DNA of 64,000 nucleotides from Algoriphagus sp. Y33 (GTDB lineage Bacteria; Bacteroidota; Bacteroidia; Cytophagales; Cyclobacteriaceae). This document shows, one piece after another, positions 44,691 to 53,986 of the stretch. The notes beneath the pieces were generated by a model. It did no database searches. It worked only from the letters and a program-made list of their open reading frames with translations, and was not told where the DNA came from. The stretch covers positions 4,330,001-4,394,000 of the forward strand of contig NZ_CP061947.1 of assembly GCF_014838715.1 (NCBI RefSeq). Direction: 5' to 3'. How positions within the stretch are numbered: position 1 is the stretch's first letter; each line of letters opens with the position of its first letter. The position numbers were made by a program, and so were the translations under genes.

Positions 44691-44727
44691 AAAAGTCTCC
44701 CGGAATCCATGCTCCGGGAGACTTTTT
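44691..44727. terminator. Strong bidirectional terminator
   Basis: AAAAGTCTCCCGG pairs perfectly with CCGGGAGACTTTT around a 10-base loop, with A and T flanks. It follows rpmE2 and lies just upstream of the GlmU-like promoter. Confidence 0.85.
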
Positions 44728-44746
44728 AGCCTGAGATAAGAAAGAA

Positions 44747-44995
44747 TTACTTCTTCTGAGCGTATCTTCTGTTGAATTTCTCAACACGTCCCGCAGTATC
44801 AAGCATCATTTTCTTACCTGTATAGAACGGGTGAGACTGAGAGCTCACTTCCACCTTGAACAAAGGATATTCATTGCCATCTTCCCAAGTGATTGTCTCG
44901 CTTGTTTCAATGGTCGATTTAGTAAGAAACTTAAACTCACTAGATGTGTCGTAGAAAACGACGTCTCTGTAGTTTGGATGGATATCAGCTTTCAT
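44747..44995 (-). CDS. rpmE2: 50S ribosomal protein L31 type B
   Basis: An 82-residue ribosomal protein: [20 protein letters not shown] at the start and [20 protein letters not shown] in the middle, the L31 signature. The four cysteines of zinc-binding L31 are absent, which marks type B, often used when zinc is scarce. It has its own promoter at 45035-45065 and terminator at 44691-44727. Confidence 0.95.
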   Translation of the reverse strand: MKADIHPNYRDVVFYDTSSEFKFLTKSTIETSETITWEDGNEYPLFKVEVSSQSHPFYTGKKMMLDTAGRVEKFNRRYAQKK

Positions 44996-45034
44996 ATTAT
45001 TGCTAGTTATATAGTACCTCTTTCAAATGAGGCA

Positions 45035-45065
45035 CAAAGTTACCATTTTTCAGAAAATCCACCAA
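45035..45065 (-). promoter_or_regulatory. rpmE2 promoter
   Basis: The minus strand has TAACTTTG (complement of 45035-45042) and TTG (complement of 45063-45065) 20 bases apart, matching the phylum consensus; the leader would be about 35 bases. Confidence 0.6.
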
Positions 45066-45170
45066 ATCTTTGTCAAGTATTTCTATGTCAATTGATCAAA
45101 AGGATTTAAAAAGTCGATTCAAGAACACAAAATAAGGGATTTTCAATGAGATAATTTTTAGATTTAGCTG

Positions 45171-46871
45171 ATGCTAAAGATATCCAGTCCCCATCCGAGC
45201 TTTTGCTTGCCTATACTTATAGGCACATTTTTATTATCATCTTTTGCCTTTTCACAGGGAAGTTATATTCCATTCGACAGGGATTATTACCAAAAGATCG
45301 AGCGGTACGAAATTCTCCAGGGAAAAAACAATGGGAATTTCCATTCAGGTACAAAACCTTACCGAAGAGATCATGTGGCGGCATACTTGGACAGTCTCGC
45401 AGGTGACGCCGTCATCCGCTCTAGATCTGACCTGTTCAACCTTGCTTATTTGAGTCAAGACAATTGGGAATTTATTAGCAGAGAAACACCGGAATCAAAA
45501 AAGCCTTTCTTGAAAGGACTATATCGCAGACCCGGAGACTTTGCACATTATTATAGTGATGAGTTTGATATCCATTTAAGTCCTGTCATCTACCTAAATG
45601 GCGGCATTGAACAGGACAACGACCAAAGCCCAAATCGACTTTCGCGCGGAGTAGTTCTTCGAGGATCAATAGATAAGAAAGTGGGTTTTTACACTTATTT
45701 CACTTCCTCTGAAGCATTTTTCCCAAGCTGGACAAAAAGCTATGCCGCTCACAACGGAGCTGTTCCCGGAGAAGGTTTTTGGAAAGAATATAATGAGGAA
45801 GGTTATAGCTACTTCTCTGCGCTGGGACATGTAAGTTTCAATATCACCAAACACATCCAAATAGAGGTTGGTCATGACAGAAACTTTATCGGGGAAGGCT
45901 ACAGGTCTTTTTTGCTGTCAGACTTTTCCAATCCTTACATGTTTGTGAAATTAAATACGCAGGTATGGAAATTTCAATTGACCAACATCTGGTCTCAGAT
46001 GACTGCTGATGCGGATTATGATAGAGGTAGGCCAACCGATGGGAGATATCCGCAGAAATGGTTTTCCTTTCACCGGCTTGGTTTCAATGTGGGCAAAAAC
46101 CTTAATCTGGGATTCTTCGAATCAGTGATGACCGACAAGGCAGATTTCAATTACTACAATCCTATTGTCTTTTACCGCTGGGTGGAACAATCACTCGGCA
46201 CTCCAGACAAGGTCATGTTGGGAATGGATTACAAATGGAATTTCTATCCTTCCATGCAGCTTTATGGACAATTTGCGCTGGATGAATTTGTCTTCTCTGA
46301 GTTTTTCGGTCAAGATGGCAAAGGATCCAAGCGGAACAAATACGGGCTGCAAGCAGGATTCAAATACATTAACCTCTTTAAAATATCAAATTTTGATTTA
46401 CAGTTGGAGTATAATTCGGCAAGACCCTATACTTTCCAAGAGAAATTCGATTTTCAATCCTACAGCAATTGGCGGACACCGCTGACTCATCCCAGAGGAG
46501 CCAACTTCCGGGAAATGCTGGGAATTCTCCGATACCAGCCTATTCCAAAACTAAACTTGACTTTATTGGGCATGTACCAACTCTACGGTAGCGATCCGGA
46601 CAAGGAAACAAATTGGGGCGGTGATATCTTGAAAAACAGACTTGTGGGGAGCCCGACTGGATTATTTGGAAATGAGATAGGGCAGGGAATCGAAAACAAA
46701 GTGATCCAGACAAATCTGAATACGAGCTTTATGCTTCGTCATAATTTTTTCATTGATGCATCACACACGCTCAGAAGGAGAACATCTCCCGACCTGGACA
46801 GCCCCGAGACCACCCACTACCTTCAACTTGCTTTCCGTTGGAATTTCATCAGACCTGATTACAACTACTAG
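45171..46871 (+). CDS. RemB/Wzi-like outer-membrane protein
   Basis: A 566-residue exported protein; the signal is around PILIGTFLLSSFAFSQ. The rest is rich in aromatic beta strands and resembles the capsule-assembly Wzi and the gliding protein RemB of Bacteroidota: HIQIEVGHDRNFIGEGYRSF (about 225-244) is the most typical motif, with GRDxNFLG-like character. It is probably an 18-strand-like barrel binding surface polysaccharide. Whether it works in gliding or capsule holding cannot be told. No other gliding genes are in the window. Confidence 0.75.
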   Translation: MLKISSPHPSFCLPILIGTFLLSSFAFSQGSYIPFDRDYYQKIERYEILQGKNNGNFHSGTKPYRRDHVAAYLDSLAGDAVIRSRSDLFNLAYLSQDNWEFISRETPESKKPFLKGLYRRPGDFAHYYSDEFDIHLSPVIYLNGGIEQDNDQSPNRLSRGVVLRGSIDKKVGFYTYFTSSEAFFPSWTKSYAAHNGAVPGEGFWKEYNEEGYSYFSALGHVSFNITKHIQIEVGHDRNFIGEGYRSFLLSDFSNPYMFVKLNTQVWKFQLTNIWSQMTADADYDRGRPTDGRYPQKWFSFHRLGFNVGKNLNLGFFESVMTDKADFNYYNPIVFYRWVEQSLGTPDKVMLGMDYKWNFYPSMQLYGQFALDEFVFSEFFGQDGKGSKRNKYGLQAGFKYINLFKISNFDLQLEYNSARPYTFQEKFDFQSYSNWRTPLTHPRGANFREMLGILRYQPIPKLNLTLLGMYQLYGSDPDKETNWGGDILKNRLVGSPTGLFGNEIGQGIENKVIQTNLNTSFMLRHNFFIDASHTLRRRTSPDLDSPETTHYLQLAFRWNFIRPDYNY

Positions 46872-46932
46872 TTTGAAAACCTCAACTGTCATTTTTACGT
46901 AACTTGCGGGATTATTTTACGACTACACGTCT

Positions 46933-48765
46933 ATGAAGACTTATCTGCGAATACTATCCTATGCCAAGCCTTATGGGAAATTCGTGCCTATTTATATCAT
47001 TTACGCATTTCTTGCCATCGTTTTTGGCTTGCTGAATTTCACCTTGCTCAAACCACTTTTTGATGTGATCTTCGAGCAAGTGGATCCTATCTCGCTTGCT
47101 CAATATTCAGAGAAGCCTGAATTCAGTTTTTCTTTGGCCTACTTCTCCCATCTCTTCAACTACAATTTCCTACAGATCGCTGAGGAATTCGGAAAAATGG
47201 GCACCCTATATTATGTCTGTGCCATCATCGTCATTTCGGTTTTCCTTTCCAATCTATTCACCTACTTGTCCGGGGTAGTTTTGGCAAAAGTCCGTGCGGT
47301 TGTCATCAAACGCATGCGTATGGATATTTTCGGGCAGGTTACCAAACTTCACATCGGCTACTTTAGCAATGAGCGGAAAGGCGATCTAATGTCCAAGATG
47401 ACCAATGATGTGCAAGAGGTCGAAAACACCATAGTGCAATCACTTCGTGTAGTATTCCGAGAGCCCGTTACCATTATTTTATATTTCCTGGTACTCTTCT
47501 TCATGTCTGCCAAGCTGACGCTTTTTACCATATTGATCATCCCGATTACCGGAGCGATCATCGGAGGAATTACCAGAAGACTAAAGAAAAAGGCGGTACA
47601 AAGCCAGGAATCTCTCGGCAGAATTGTAAATATTCTCGATGAGACCTTAGGCGGAATGCGGGTGATCAAAGCCTTCAATGCAGAGCGGTTTATGAGAGGC
47701 AAATTCGATCAGGAAACTGATTATTATGCCGGTGTGAATGTCAACATGGCTCGCAAGAATGAGCTCGCCTCCCCTATCTCCCAGTTTCTGGGTGTATTTG
47801 TGGTAGCAGGGATATTGGTCTATGGAGGAGGATTGGTGCTCAGTGGCAATTCTGACCTCGGTGCTTCTGATTTCATTACTTACATTATTATTTTCACTCA
47901 AGTATTAAATCCCGCAAAAGAAATATCCCGCGCGGTCAGCAGCATTCAGAGAGGCATTGCCTCCGCAGAGCGCATATTCACTGTGGTGGACACTCCAACT
48001 CAGATCAGCTCTCCTGCTAATCCGGCAGCATTGAGTTTCTTTGAGAAATCAGTAGAAGTTAAAAATGTAAGCTTTGCCTACGAAGACCAGCGAGTACTGA
48101 AAGACATTAATTTCACCTTGAATAGAGGTAAAACAATAGCACTAGTCGGACCTTCCGGAGGTGGAAAATCCACACTGGCAGATCTTATCCCAAGATTCTA
48201 CGACCCTACTGATGGCGAAATCCTTTTAGACGGAAAAAACATCAAAACATTTGAAGTCAAAAATTTACGCAATCTAATGGGAATAGTGACGCAAGAATCC
48301 ATCTTATTCAACGATACCGTTTTCAACAACATCGCATTTGGAGTAGAGGGAGCAACAGAAGAGCAGGTAGTGGAGGCAGCGAAAATTGCCAATGCACATG
48401 AATTTATTAAAAAAATGGAGGATGGGTACCGAACTTCAATCGGAGAACGCGGATCTAAGCTTTCCGGCGGTCAAAGACAGCGGCTTAGCATAGCCCGGGC
48501 TGTATTGAAAAACCCTCCGATTCTGATCCTTGACGAAGCTACCTCAGCTTTAGATTCTGAGTCAGAACATTTGGTGCAAGAAGCGCTCACCAAACTAATG
48601 AGCAATAGGACTACCCTTGTCATTGCACACAGACTTAGTACGATCCAGCATGCAGACGAGATTTTGGTCATCGAGCAGGGTAAAATAGTACAACGAGGAA
48701 CACATTTGGAGCTAAGCCAAACAGAGGGCTTATACCAGAAGCTTTCTAGTATTCAGTCGGTTTAG
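46933..48765 (+). CDS. MsbA-like ABC exporter 1
   Basis: A half-transporter of 610 residues with six transmembrane helices fused to an ATPase. Walker A is GPSGGGKST (about 397-405), the signature LSGGQRQRLSIARA, Walker B ILILDEATSALD and the H-loop VIAHRLST. It is likely to be homodimeric and to flip lipids, LPS or hydrophobic drugs. It starts 62 bases after the RemB-like gene. A second, diverged exporter of this kind lies at 56901, where the signature is LSVGQ. Confidence 0.92.
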   Translation: MKTYLRILSYAKPYGKFVPIYIIYAFLAIVFGLLNFTLLKPLFDVIFEQVDPISLAQYSEKPEFSFSLAYFSHLFNYNFLQIAEEFGKMGTLYYVCAIIVISVFLSNLFTYLSGVVLAKVRAVVIKRMRMDIFGQVTKLHIGYFSNERKGDLMSKMTNDVQEVENTIVQSLRVVFREPVTIILYFLVLFFMSAKLTLFTILIIPITGAIIGGITRRLKKKAVQSQESLGRIVNILDETLGGMRVIKAFNAERFMRGKFDQETDYYAGVNVNMARKNELASPISQFLGVFVVAGILVYGGGLVLSGNSDLGASDFITYIIIFTQVLNPAKEISRAVSSIQRGIASAERIFTVVDTPTQISSPANPAALSFFEKSVEVKNVSFAYEDQRVLKDINFTLNRGKTIALVGPSGGGKSTLADLIPRFYDPTDGEILLDGKNIKTFEVKNLRNLMGIVTQESILFNDTVFNNIAFGVEGATEEQVVEAAKIANAHEFIKKMEDGYRTSIGERGSKLSGGQRQRLSIARAVLKNPPILILDEATSALDSESEHLVQEALTKLMSNRTTLVIAHRLSTIQHADEILVIEQGKIVQRGTHLELSQTEGLYQKLSSIQSV

Positions 48766-48794
48766 TATATTCGTTAAAACTAATTCTAAATCCC

Positions 48795-49166
48795 ATGAAA
48801 AAACTTCACCCAATCCTTCAAATAGCCCTTTTAGTCTATTTTGGTGCTTTTCTTATTTTCTTCATTGCCTTCGATACACTTGGTGGGATCTTTGGCATGG
48901 AAGAAATCACATCTGATTCCATGGTGACTATAACACTGATTGGTTTAATTCTATTTCTTGCCGCTTGGGGCAGCAGCTATGCTGCATACAGCAGTCTTTC
49001 GTCCCAAATCAAAAAGATGGAAAGCGAAACGCATGCACTTAAGGCTAAAATTTATGATTTCGAACATCCTACTGCTCCGGCAAAGCCAGTTGCTCGTCCA
49101 TCAAACCCAACCCATGACTCGGATCAGAGCAATATTGCTCCACGCCAGAATTTCACTGACAAATAG
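48795..49166 (+). CDS. Small two-helix membrane protein
   Basis: A 123-residue protein with two transmembrane helices (about 11-30 and 44-62), then a short coiled-coil-like stretch SSLSSQIKKMESETHALKAK and a proline-rich disordered tail. No family is recognised. It follows the exporter by 29 bases, so it may be co-expressed with it. A terminator follows directly. Confidence 0.7.
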   Translation: MKKLHPILQIALLVYFGAFLIFFIAFDTLGGIFGMEEITSDSMVTITLIGLILFLAAWGSSYAAYSSLSSQIKKMESETHALKAKIYDFEHPTAPAKPVARPSNPTHDSDQSNIAPRQNFTDK

Positions 49167-49190
49167 TATTTATCCGAAACAGATTTATCA

Positions 49191-49219
49191 AGGAAACCCT
49201 AGCGGTTTCCTTTTTTTTT
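49191..49219 (+). terminator. Terminator after the small membrane protein
   Basis: AGGAAACC (49191-49198) pairs with GGTTTCCT (49204-49211), followed by nine T. Confidence 0.8.
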
Positions 49220-49221
49220 CA

Positions 49222-49417
49222 ATTTCTAAAAAATGCCCATCCTCAGTTTTTGCTGATCTATGAAAGTGGAAGATAATCCCAGAAGCCGTCTATGATTTCC
49301 ATCAGCTTACGGAGCATCACTACTACTATTTCCACATGCTCTATGGAAAAGCCGCCGCTCTATTCGCCTATTTTTTTATTAGTTGTGCTTGCATCAAGTT
49401 ATTCCAAAAAAACTATT
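49222..49417 (+). pseudogene. Possible frameshifted gene remnant
   Basis: Two overlapping frames look protein-coding: FLKNAHPQFLLIYESG ends at a TAA near 49274, and the frame one base over goes on as KIIPEAVYDFHQLTEHHYYY, then FHMLYGKAAALFAYFFISCA to a TGA near 49417. The second part contains a hydrophobic helix. A decayed gene is likely; no family is recognised. Nothing else is seen between 49220 and 49617. Confidence 0.3.
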
Positions 49418-49617
49418 GATTCCCAAACTCCAAAACCCAAAACACCAAACGATCTTTTGATTTTGGTGGAATTGAGCATAGAGAAATAATGTCATCCCAA
49501 AGCCTTAAACTGTTTAAAAAACTGCTTTCGAGGGAAATTTATGTGAATTCATAAGAATTTTATTTTCCTAAAGCCCTATATTAAGGAAACCAATCAGGTT
49601 TTCTTTTTTTATAAATT

Positions 49618-51156
49618 ATGGTAGCTAAAACTTTTGGAAGCGCAGTATCCGGCGTAGATGCTAATATTATCACGATAGAAGTGAATGTGGGACAAGGTAC
49701 CAGTTTCTTTATGGTGGGGCTACCCGATTCTGCTGTAAAAGAATCCCAGCAGCGGGTGGAAAGTGCCCTGAAATACTTCGGCTACAGAATGCCTCGACAA
49801 AAAGTCGTGATAAACCTGGCTCCGGCAGACGTTCGAAAAGAAGGTTCTGCCTATGATTTGCCTATTGCAATGGGAATTTTGCAGGCTTCTGAGCAAGTGG
49901 AATTTCCTGAGCTTGAGAATTATATAATTATGGGAGAACTCTCGCTGGACGGTAATCTCAGGCCTATTAAAGGCGTACTTCCAATTGCTATAGAAGCACG
50001 GAAGAAAGGCTTCAAAGGCTTTATCCTTCCAGTAGAAAATGCAAAAGAAGCCTCTATTGTCAATAATCTGGATATTATAGGAGTGGCAACTATGCAGCAA
50101 GCCACGGATTTTTTGATGGGAGAGTTGCAGATAGCCCCCCTAGTGACAGATACACGAGAGATTTTCTACCATTCGCTGGATGAGATTGAATTTGACTTTG
50201 CTGATGTGCAGGGGCAGGAAAACATCAAGCGGGCAATGGAAATCGCTGCCGCAGGTGGACACAATGTGATTATGATTGGCCCTCCCGGGGCAGGAAAGAC
50301 CATGCTGGCCAAGCGTCTGCCTTCTATTCTTCCACCGCTTACTTTGGTAGAAGCACTGGAAACGACAAAGATTCACTCCGTCGCAGGCAAGCTTGGCAAA
50401 AACGGGTCATTGCTGGCAAATCGTCCGTTTCGATCACCCCATCACACAATAAGCGATGTGGCATTGGTAGGTGGGGGCGGAAATCCCCAGCCGGGAGAAA
50501 TTTCGCTGGCTCACAATGGTGTATTGTTTTTAGATGAATTACCTGAGTTTAAACGCACAGTACTTGAGGTGATGCGCCAGCCGCTGGAGGAGCGAAGGGT
50601 GACGATCTCCAGAGCGAAAGTATCCGTGGATTTCCCTTCCAATTTTATGTTGATTGCCAGTATGAACCCATGTCCCTGTGGCTACTATAACCACCCGGAA
50701 AAAGAATGTGTCTGTGGGCCTGGGATTGTGCAGCGCTATTTGAACAAAGTTTCGGGTCCTCTGCTGGACCGCATCGATCTTCACGTGGAAGTGACACCGG
50801 TCAAATTTGATGAGATGACCTCCACCCGCAAGACCGAATCCAGCAAGGAAATACGTGAACGCGTGATTCTTGGACGGGAAAAACAAAAGGAGCGATTCAA
50901 AGATAATCCTGAAGTATTCTGCAATGCCATGATGCCATCACATTTAACGAAGCAAATCTGCCAAATCAATGAAGCGGGCAAGACGCTCTTGAAAACTGCC
51001 ATGGAAAGGCTGGGATTATCAGCCAGAGCTTATGACAGAATATTGAAAGTGGCCAGAACCATAGCCGATATTTCAGGAAGTGAAGAGATCAAGGTCGAGC
51101 ATCTTGCCGAAGCTATTCAGTACAGAAGTTTGGATCGTGAAGGCTGGGCGGGCTAG
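49618..51156 (+). CDS. YifB/ComM family Mg-chelatase-like AAA+ ATPase
   Basis: A 512-residue protein with an N-terminal Lon-protease-like (ChlI) domain that starts MVAKTFGSAVSGVDANIITI, a central AAA+ Mg-chelatase domain with Walker A GPPGAGKTMLAKRLP (about 223-237), Walker B NGVLFLDELPEF, and a C-terminal domain with LSARAYDRILKVARTIADI. ComM is a helicase that extends branch migration during natural transformation in other bacteria, so a recombination role is likely. A zinc-like cysteine group CPCGYYNHPEKECVC is present as in other ComM proteins. Confidence 0.92.
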   Translation: MVAKTFGSAVSGVDANIITIEVNVGQGTSFFMVGLPDSAVKESQQRVESALKYFGYRMPRQKVVINLAPADVRKEGSAYDLPIAMGILQASEQVEFPELENYIIMGELSLDGNLRPIKGVLPIAIEARKKGFKGFILPVENAKEASIVNNLDIIGVATMQQATDFLMGELQIAPLVTDTREIFYHSLDEIEFDFADVQGQENIKRAMEIAAAGGHNVIMIGPPGAGKTMLAKRLPSILPPLTLVEALETTKIHSVAGKLGKNGSLLANRPFRSPHHTISDVALVGGGGNPQPGEISLAHNGVLFLDELPEFKRTVLEVMRQPLEERRVTISRAKVSVDFPSNFMLIASMNPCPCGYYNHPEKECVCGPGIVQRYLNKVSGPLLDRIDLHVEVTPVKFDEMTSTRKTESSKEIRERVILGREKQKERFKDNPEVFCNAMMPSHLTKQICQINEAGKTLLKTAMERLGLSARAYDRILKVARTIADISGSEEIKVEHLAEAIQYRSLDREGWAG

Positions 51157-51270
51157 AAATAGATGAACAATTTAAAGCAAAGTCTTCGACAAGAGCCTCT
51201 CATGGCAAAATGAAATCTCCTTCACTTTAAGAAAAACCACTCCATTCTACAAACCTACATAACCAAAATC

Positions 51271-51341
51271 GTCCCGTAGGGACATACTACGGATAGCAAA
51301 TTAATTTATCGTAACATCAGCCGTGCCTTTAGGTACGGCGC
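51271..51341. repeat. GTCCCGTAGGGAC / CCGTGCCTTTAGGTACGG hairpin pair
   Basis: Two palindromes 36 bases apart: TCCCGTAGGGA (within 51271-51284) and GCCGTGCCTTTAGGTACGGC (51321-51340). Hairpins of this sort are frequent intergenic repeats in Bacteroidota genomes. They lie between the ComM stop and the start of the DUF2214-like gene. Confidence 0.6.
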
Positions 51342-51361
51342 TAAAACATAAACACCAACGC

Positions 51362-51808
51362 ATGACCACCGAAATTCTACTCCGCTACCTTCATTTTATC
51401 AGCATATTTGCAATTGTGGGATCACTGGTTTCTGAACATCTTTTGCTTAAGAAAACAATGACCAGAAAAGAAATAAAAAAAATAGCCATAATCGACGGGG
51501 TTTATGGAATGGCTGCTCTGACACTTTTGGCCGTTGGCCTTACGCTGTGGTTAGGTGGATATGGGAAGCCAACGGTGTTTTACTCGCTAAACTTCATTTT
51601 CCATATCAAAATCACACTTTTTGCCACCATAGGAATACTTTCGATTTATCCGACTGTTTTTTTCATCAAAAACAGAAAAGGTGATCACGAAGAAGTGGTA
51701 GCTATTCCCAAATCCATTTTTATGCTACTACGCCTAGAACTCTTGATTCTATTCATCATCCCTCTCTTGGCAGGGTTGATGGCAAAAGGAATTGGGCATT
51801 TCGGTTAG
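51362..51808 (+). CDS. DUF2214 family membrane protein
   Basis: A 148-residue inner-membrane protein with four transmembrane helices and the opening MTTEILLRYLHFISIFAIVG, typical of DUF2214. The histidine in RYLHF and the YGMAAL stretch are conserved. Function unknown. The start is set at the ATG at 51362; the longer frame would begin inside a repeat hairpin. Confidence 0.75.
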   Translation: MTTEILLRYLHFISIFAIVGSLVSEHLLLKKTMTRKEIKKIAIIDGVYGMAALTLLAVGLTLWLGGYGKPTVFYSLNFIFHIKITLFATIGILSIYPTVFFIKNRKGDHEEVVAIPKSIFMLLRLELLILFIIPLLAGLMAKGIGHFG

Positions 51809-51818
51809 ACCGTGATGA

Positions 51819-51968
51819 TTTCTCCTTGGATTTGCTAAAGAGTATATCAACCGAGTGGAGAAATCACTTGCAACTTTACCCGATCAAGATGAGGTCTCCT
51901 CACTATCCGATCGGGATATGTTCTTCTGGATTGTTCATGAATATGAGCCAACATACTCCTATGGATAA
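51819..51968 (+). pseudogene. Possible C-terminal gene remnant
   Basis: A 49-codon stretch without a start reads FLLGFAKEYINRVEKSLATL, then PDQDEVSSLSDRDMFFWIVH and ends EYEPTYSYG with TAA. The composition is protein-like, and it is preceded by a stop. It could be the leftover of a deleted gene. No family is recognised. Confidence 0.25.
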
Positions 51969-52024
51969 AGCCAAATTGTGCCCCCTGCGAAAACCCAGAG
52001 TTCCCCCGCAGTTAATTGACTTGT

Positions 52025-53125
52025 TTATCTCAGCCCGTTTTCCATATCCTCCAGCAGATCATACAAATGCTCCAATCCTACTGACACTCTGATTAAATTC
52101 TGGGGAGTCAAGGTATCTGGACCTTCACTTGCAGCCCTGCGCTCAATCAGACTTTCCACTCCTCCAAGGCTGGTTGCATTGGTAAAGTATTTAAGTTTGG
52201 AAATCACACGATCTGCATCCGCGGCATCCCCTTTGACCTGGAAAGACAATAAACCTCCAAATCCCGTCATCTGGTTAGCAGCTATCAAATGTCCTGGATG
52301 AGTCTTCAATCCAGGATAATAAACCCTTTCTACGCGATCGTGGCTGGAAAGAAAATTAGCCAAAACAATCGCATGCTCAGCATGACCTTTCATTCGATAA
52401 GGCAGCGTCTTGATACTTCTACATAGATAATAACAATCCATTGGCGAAGGAACCGCTCCGCCAGAGATTTGTACATTTTTCACTTTTTCCCAAAATGGCG
52501 AAGTCTCTCTGGTAATCAACGCTCCACCCATAATATCTGAATGTCCTCCAAAATACTTGGTGCTTGAATGCATCACGATATCAGCACCAAAATCAATTGG
52601 ATTTTGAAAAACAGGAGTGGCAAAGGTGTTATCACATGCTAGAATAGCTCCTTTTTCCTTAGCCAGTCTTCCCACAGCACTGATATCAGTAATCTTTAGC
52701 AAGGGATTGGAAGGTGTCTCCACCCAAACTAATTTTGTGTTGGATTTGAAGGCATTTTCTACCTCTGCCAAATCGTTCATATCAACGAAAGTGGCTTCCA
52801 GCACACCTTTGAAAAGAGAAAGAATCGCATTTTTCAAGCCATGATACATATCCTCAGGCGCAATCAAGTGTGATCCCGGTTCCAGTGCTTGAAAAACCGC
52901 AACTCCAGCTGCATTTCCGGAAGAAAAAGCAGCTGCATCGGCACCTTTTTCCAATGCTGCCAGCAATCGCTCCAGTGAATGGCGGTTTGGGTTATTAGCC
53001 CTGGCATAGATCATCGACTCGGGCTGATGAATAAAAGTCGTGCTGAGCGTGATCGGCTGTATAACTGGCTTTTCGGAATCAGAGACAATATTTCCTCCGT
53101 GAATGGCGAGCGTTTCTAGTTTCAT
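52025..53125 (-). CDS. PLP-dependent trans-sulfuration enzyme
   Basis: A 366-residue enzyme of the Cys/Met metabolism family (cystathionine gamma-synthase, beta- or gamma-lyase). The PLP lysine is in MHSSTKYFGGHSDIMGG, and the substrate and cofactor motifs YxRxxNP (YARANNPNRHSLERLLA) and WVETPSNPLLKITDI are present. Which reaction it does cannot be told. It is a single gene whose start codon lies at the end of a dispersed repeat copy. Confidence 0.9.
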   Translation of the reverse strand: MKLETLAIHGGNIVSDSEKPVIQPITLSTTFIHQPESMIYARANNPNRHSLERLLAALEKGADAAAFSSGNAAGVAVFQALEPGSHLIAPEDMYHGLKNAILSLFKGVLEATFVDMNDLAEVENAFKSNTKLVWVETPSNPLLKITDISAVGRLAKEKGAILACDNTFATPVFQNPIDFGADIVMHSSTKYFGGHSDIMGGALITRETSPFWEKVKNVQISGGAVPSPMDCYYLCRSIKTLPYRMKGHAEHAIVLANFLSSHDRVERVYYPGLKTHPGHLIAANQMTGFGGLLSFQVKGDAADADRVISKLKYFTNATSLGGVESLIERRAASEGPDTLTPQNLIRVSVGLEHLYDLLEDMENGLR

Positions 53126-53295
53126 GTGATTATAATTTGATTTTATTTGGCCACCCTGATTAGTCAGGGCAGGCTATGGAATCTTGCATGGTTGATAATC
53201 ATCCTTCTGCCGAAGCAAACTTGTATGCGGCAGGTAGGTTCGGGACAAGTCCCGGTTAGGTCATTCCTGTCTTTCTCAGGCAGACTCGATTTCAT
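53123..53295 (-). repeat. Dispersed leader repeat, copy c, ending at the PLP gene start codon
   Basis: On the minus strand it begins ATGAAATCGAG, has extra palindromes (CGGGACAAGTCCCG and CCCTGACTAATCAGGG), then GGATGATTATCAACCATGCA and AGATTCCATAG, and ends AAATTATAATCACATG with the start codon. It is longer than copy a because of insertions in the middle. The rest of 53296-53455 holds no gene. Confidence 0.65.
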
Positions 53296-53455
53296 ATGAT
53301 GGTTGTTAATACTTGCAAAAGGGTGAACCTGAAATTACCATTATTTCCGATGCGCCCGCAAAGAATTTGTAAAATGCAATGAAGTTCGGGAAAACTTTTA
53401 TCTCTATTCCAACCTTCTATCTGTCAAATAACTCTCTTAGGTATAAAACAATTCT

Positions 53456-53986
53456 ATGAATGTTCAAAAGCTAGACTCAAACCTGATATCCAAAGTCCTC
53501 CGAGGAGACAGATCCGCGCAGTTTCAGCTTTTTGAACAGACCAAAGGCATGCTTTATACTACTTGCTATAGGATAGTGAACGATGAGGATGAAGCAAATG
53601 ATGTGCTTCAGGATTCTTACGTGGAGATTTTCCAAAAAATCAATGCGCTAAAGCATCCGGAAGCACTAATTGGTTGGATGAAAACGATCACAGTTCGTAA
53701 GGCGATTTTACAGAGTAAAAAGAAAATCCACTTCGAACCGATAGAAAATGTAGAAATGGAATCAAATGAGGCCTTTGATTCTTGGTTTGATGCAGAGATG
53801 CTCGATCAGGCTATTTTGAGTTTACCGGCAGGAGCCAGAGCAGTATTTCTGCTTTTGTCAGTGGAAGGATATTCCCATAAAGAGTCCGCAGAAATGTTGG
53901 GGATTTCCGAGAGTACTTCCAAGTCCCAGTTGCATTATGCTAAGGCACTGTTGAAAAAGCGAATTACTAAACTACTGCAAGTATGA
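53456..53986 (+). CDS. ECF sigma-70 family sigma factor
   Basis: A 176-residue extracytoplasmic-function sigma factor. Region 2 includes YRIVNDEDEANDVLQDSYVE (about residues 38-57) and region 4 has the helix-turn-helix YSHKESAEMLGISESTSKSQ followed by LHYAKALLKK. It would direct RNA polymerase to stress or envelope genes. The stop overlaps the start of the next gene by 4 bases, which is the usual arrangement with an anti-sigma factor. Confidence 0.92.
   Translation: MNVQKLDSNLISKVLRGDRSAQFQLFEQTKGMLYTTCYRIVNDEDEANDVLQDSYVEIFQKINALKHPEALIGWMKTITVRKAILQSKKKIHFEPIENVEMESNEAFDSWFDAEMLDQAILSLPAGARAVFLLLSVEGYSHKESAEMLGISESTSKSQLHYAKALLKKRITKLLQV

Noticed and set aside
49292..49489. Plus-strand 65-codon frame
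   Set aside because: Serine/threonine-rich without family; the other two frames in this stretch look more protein-like.
51826..52092. Plus-strand 88-codon frame
   Set aside because: It overlaps the 3' end of the PLP enzyme gene and has an unlikely composition.
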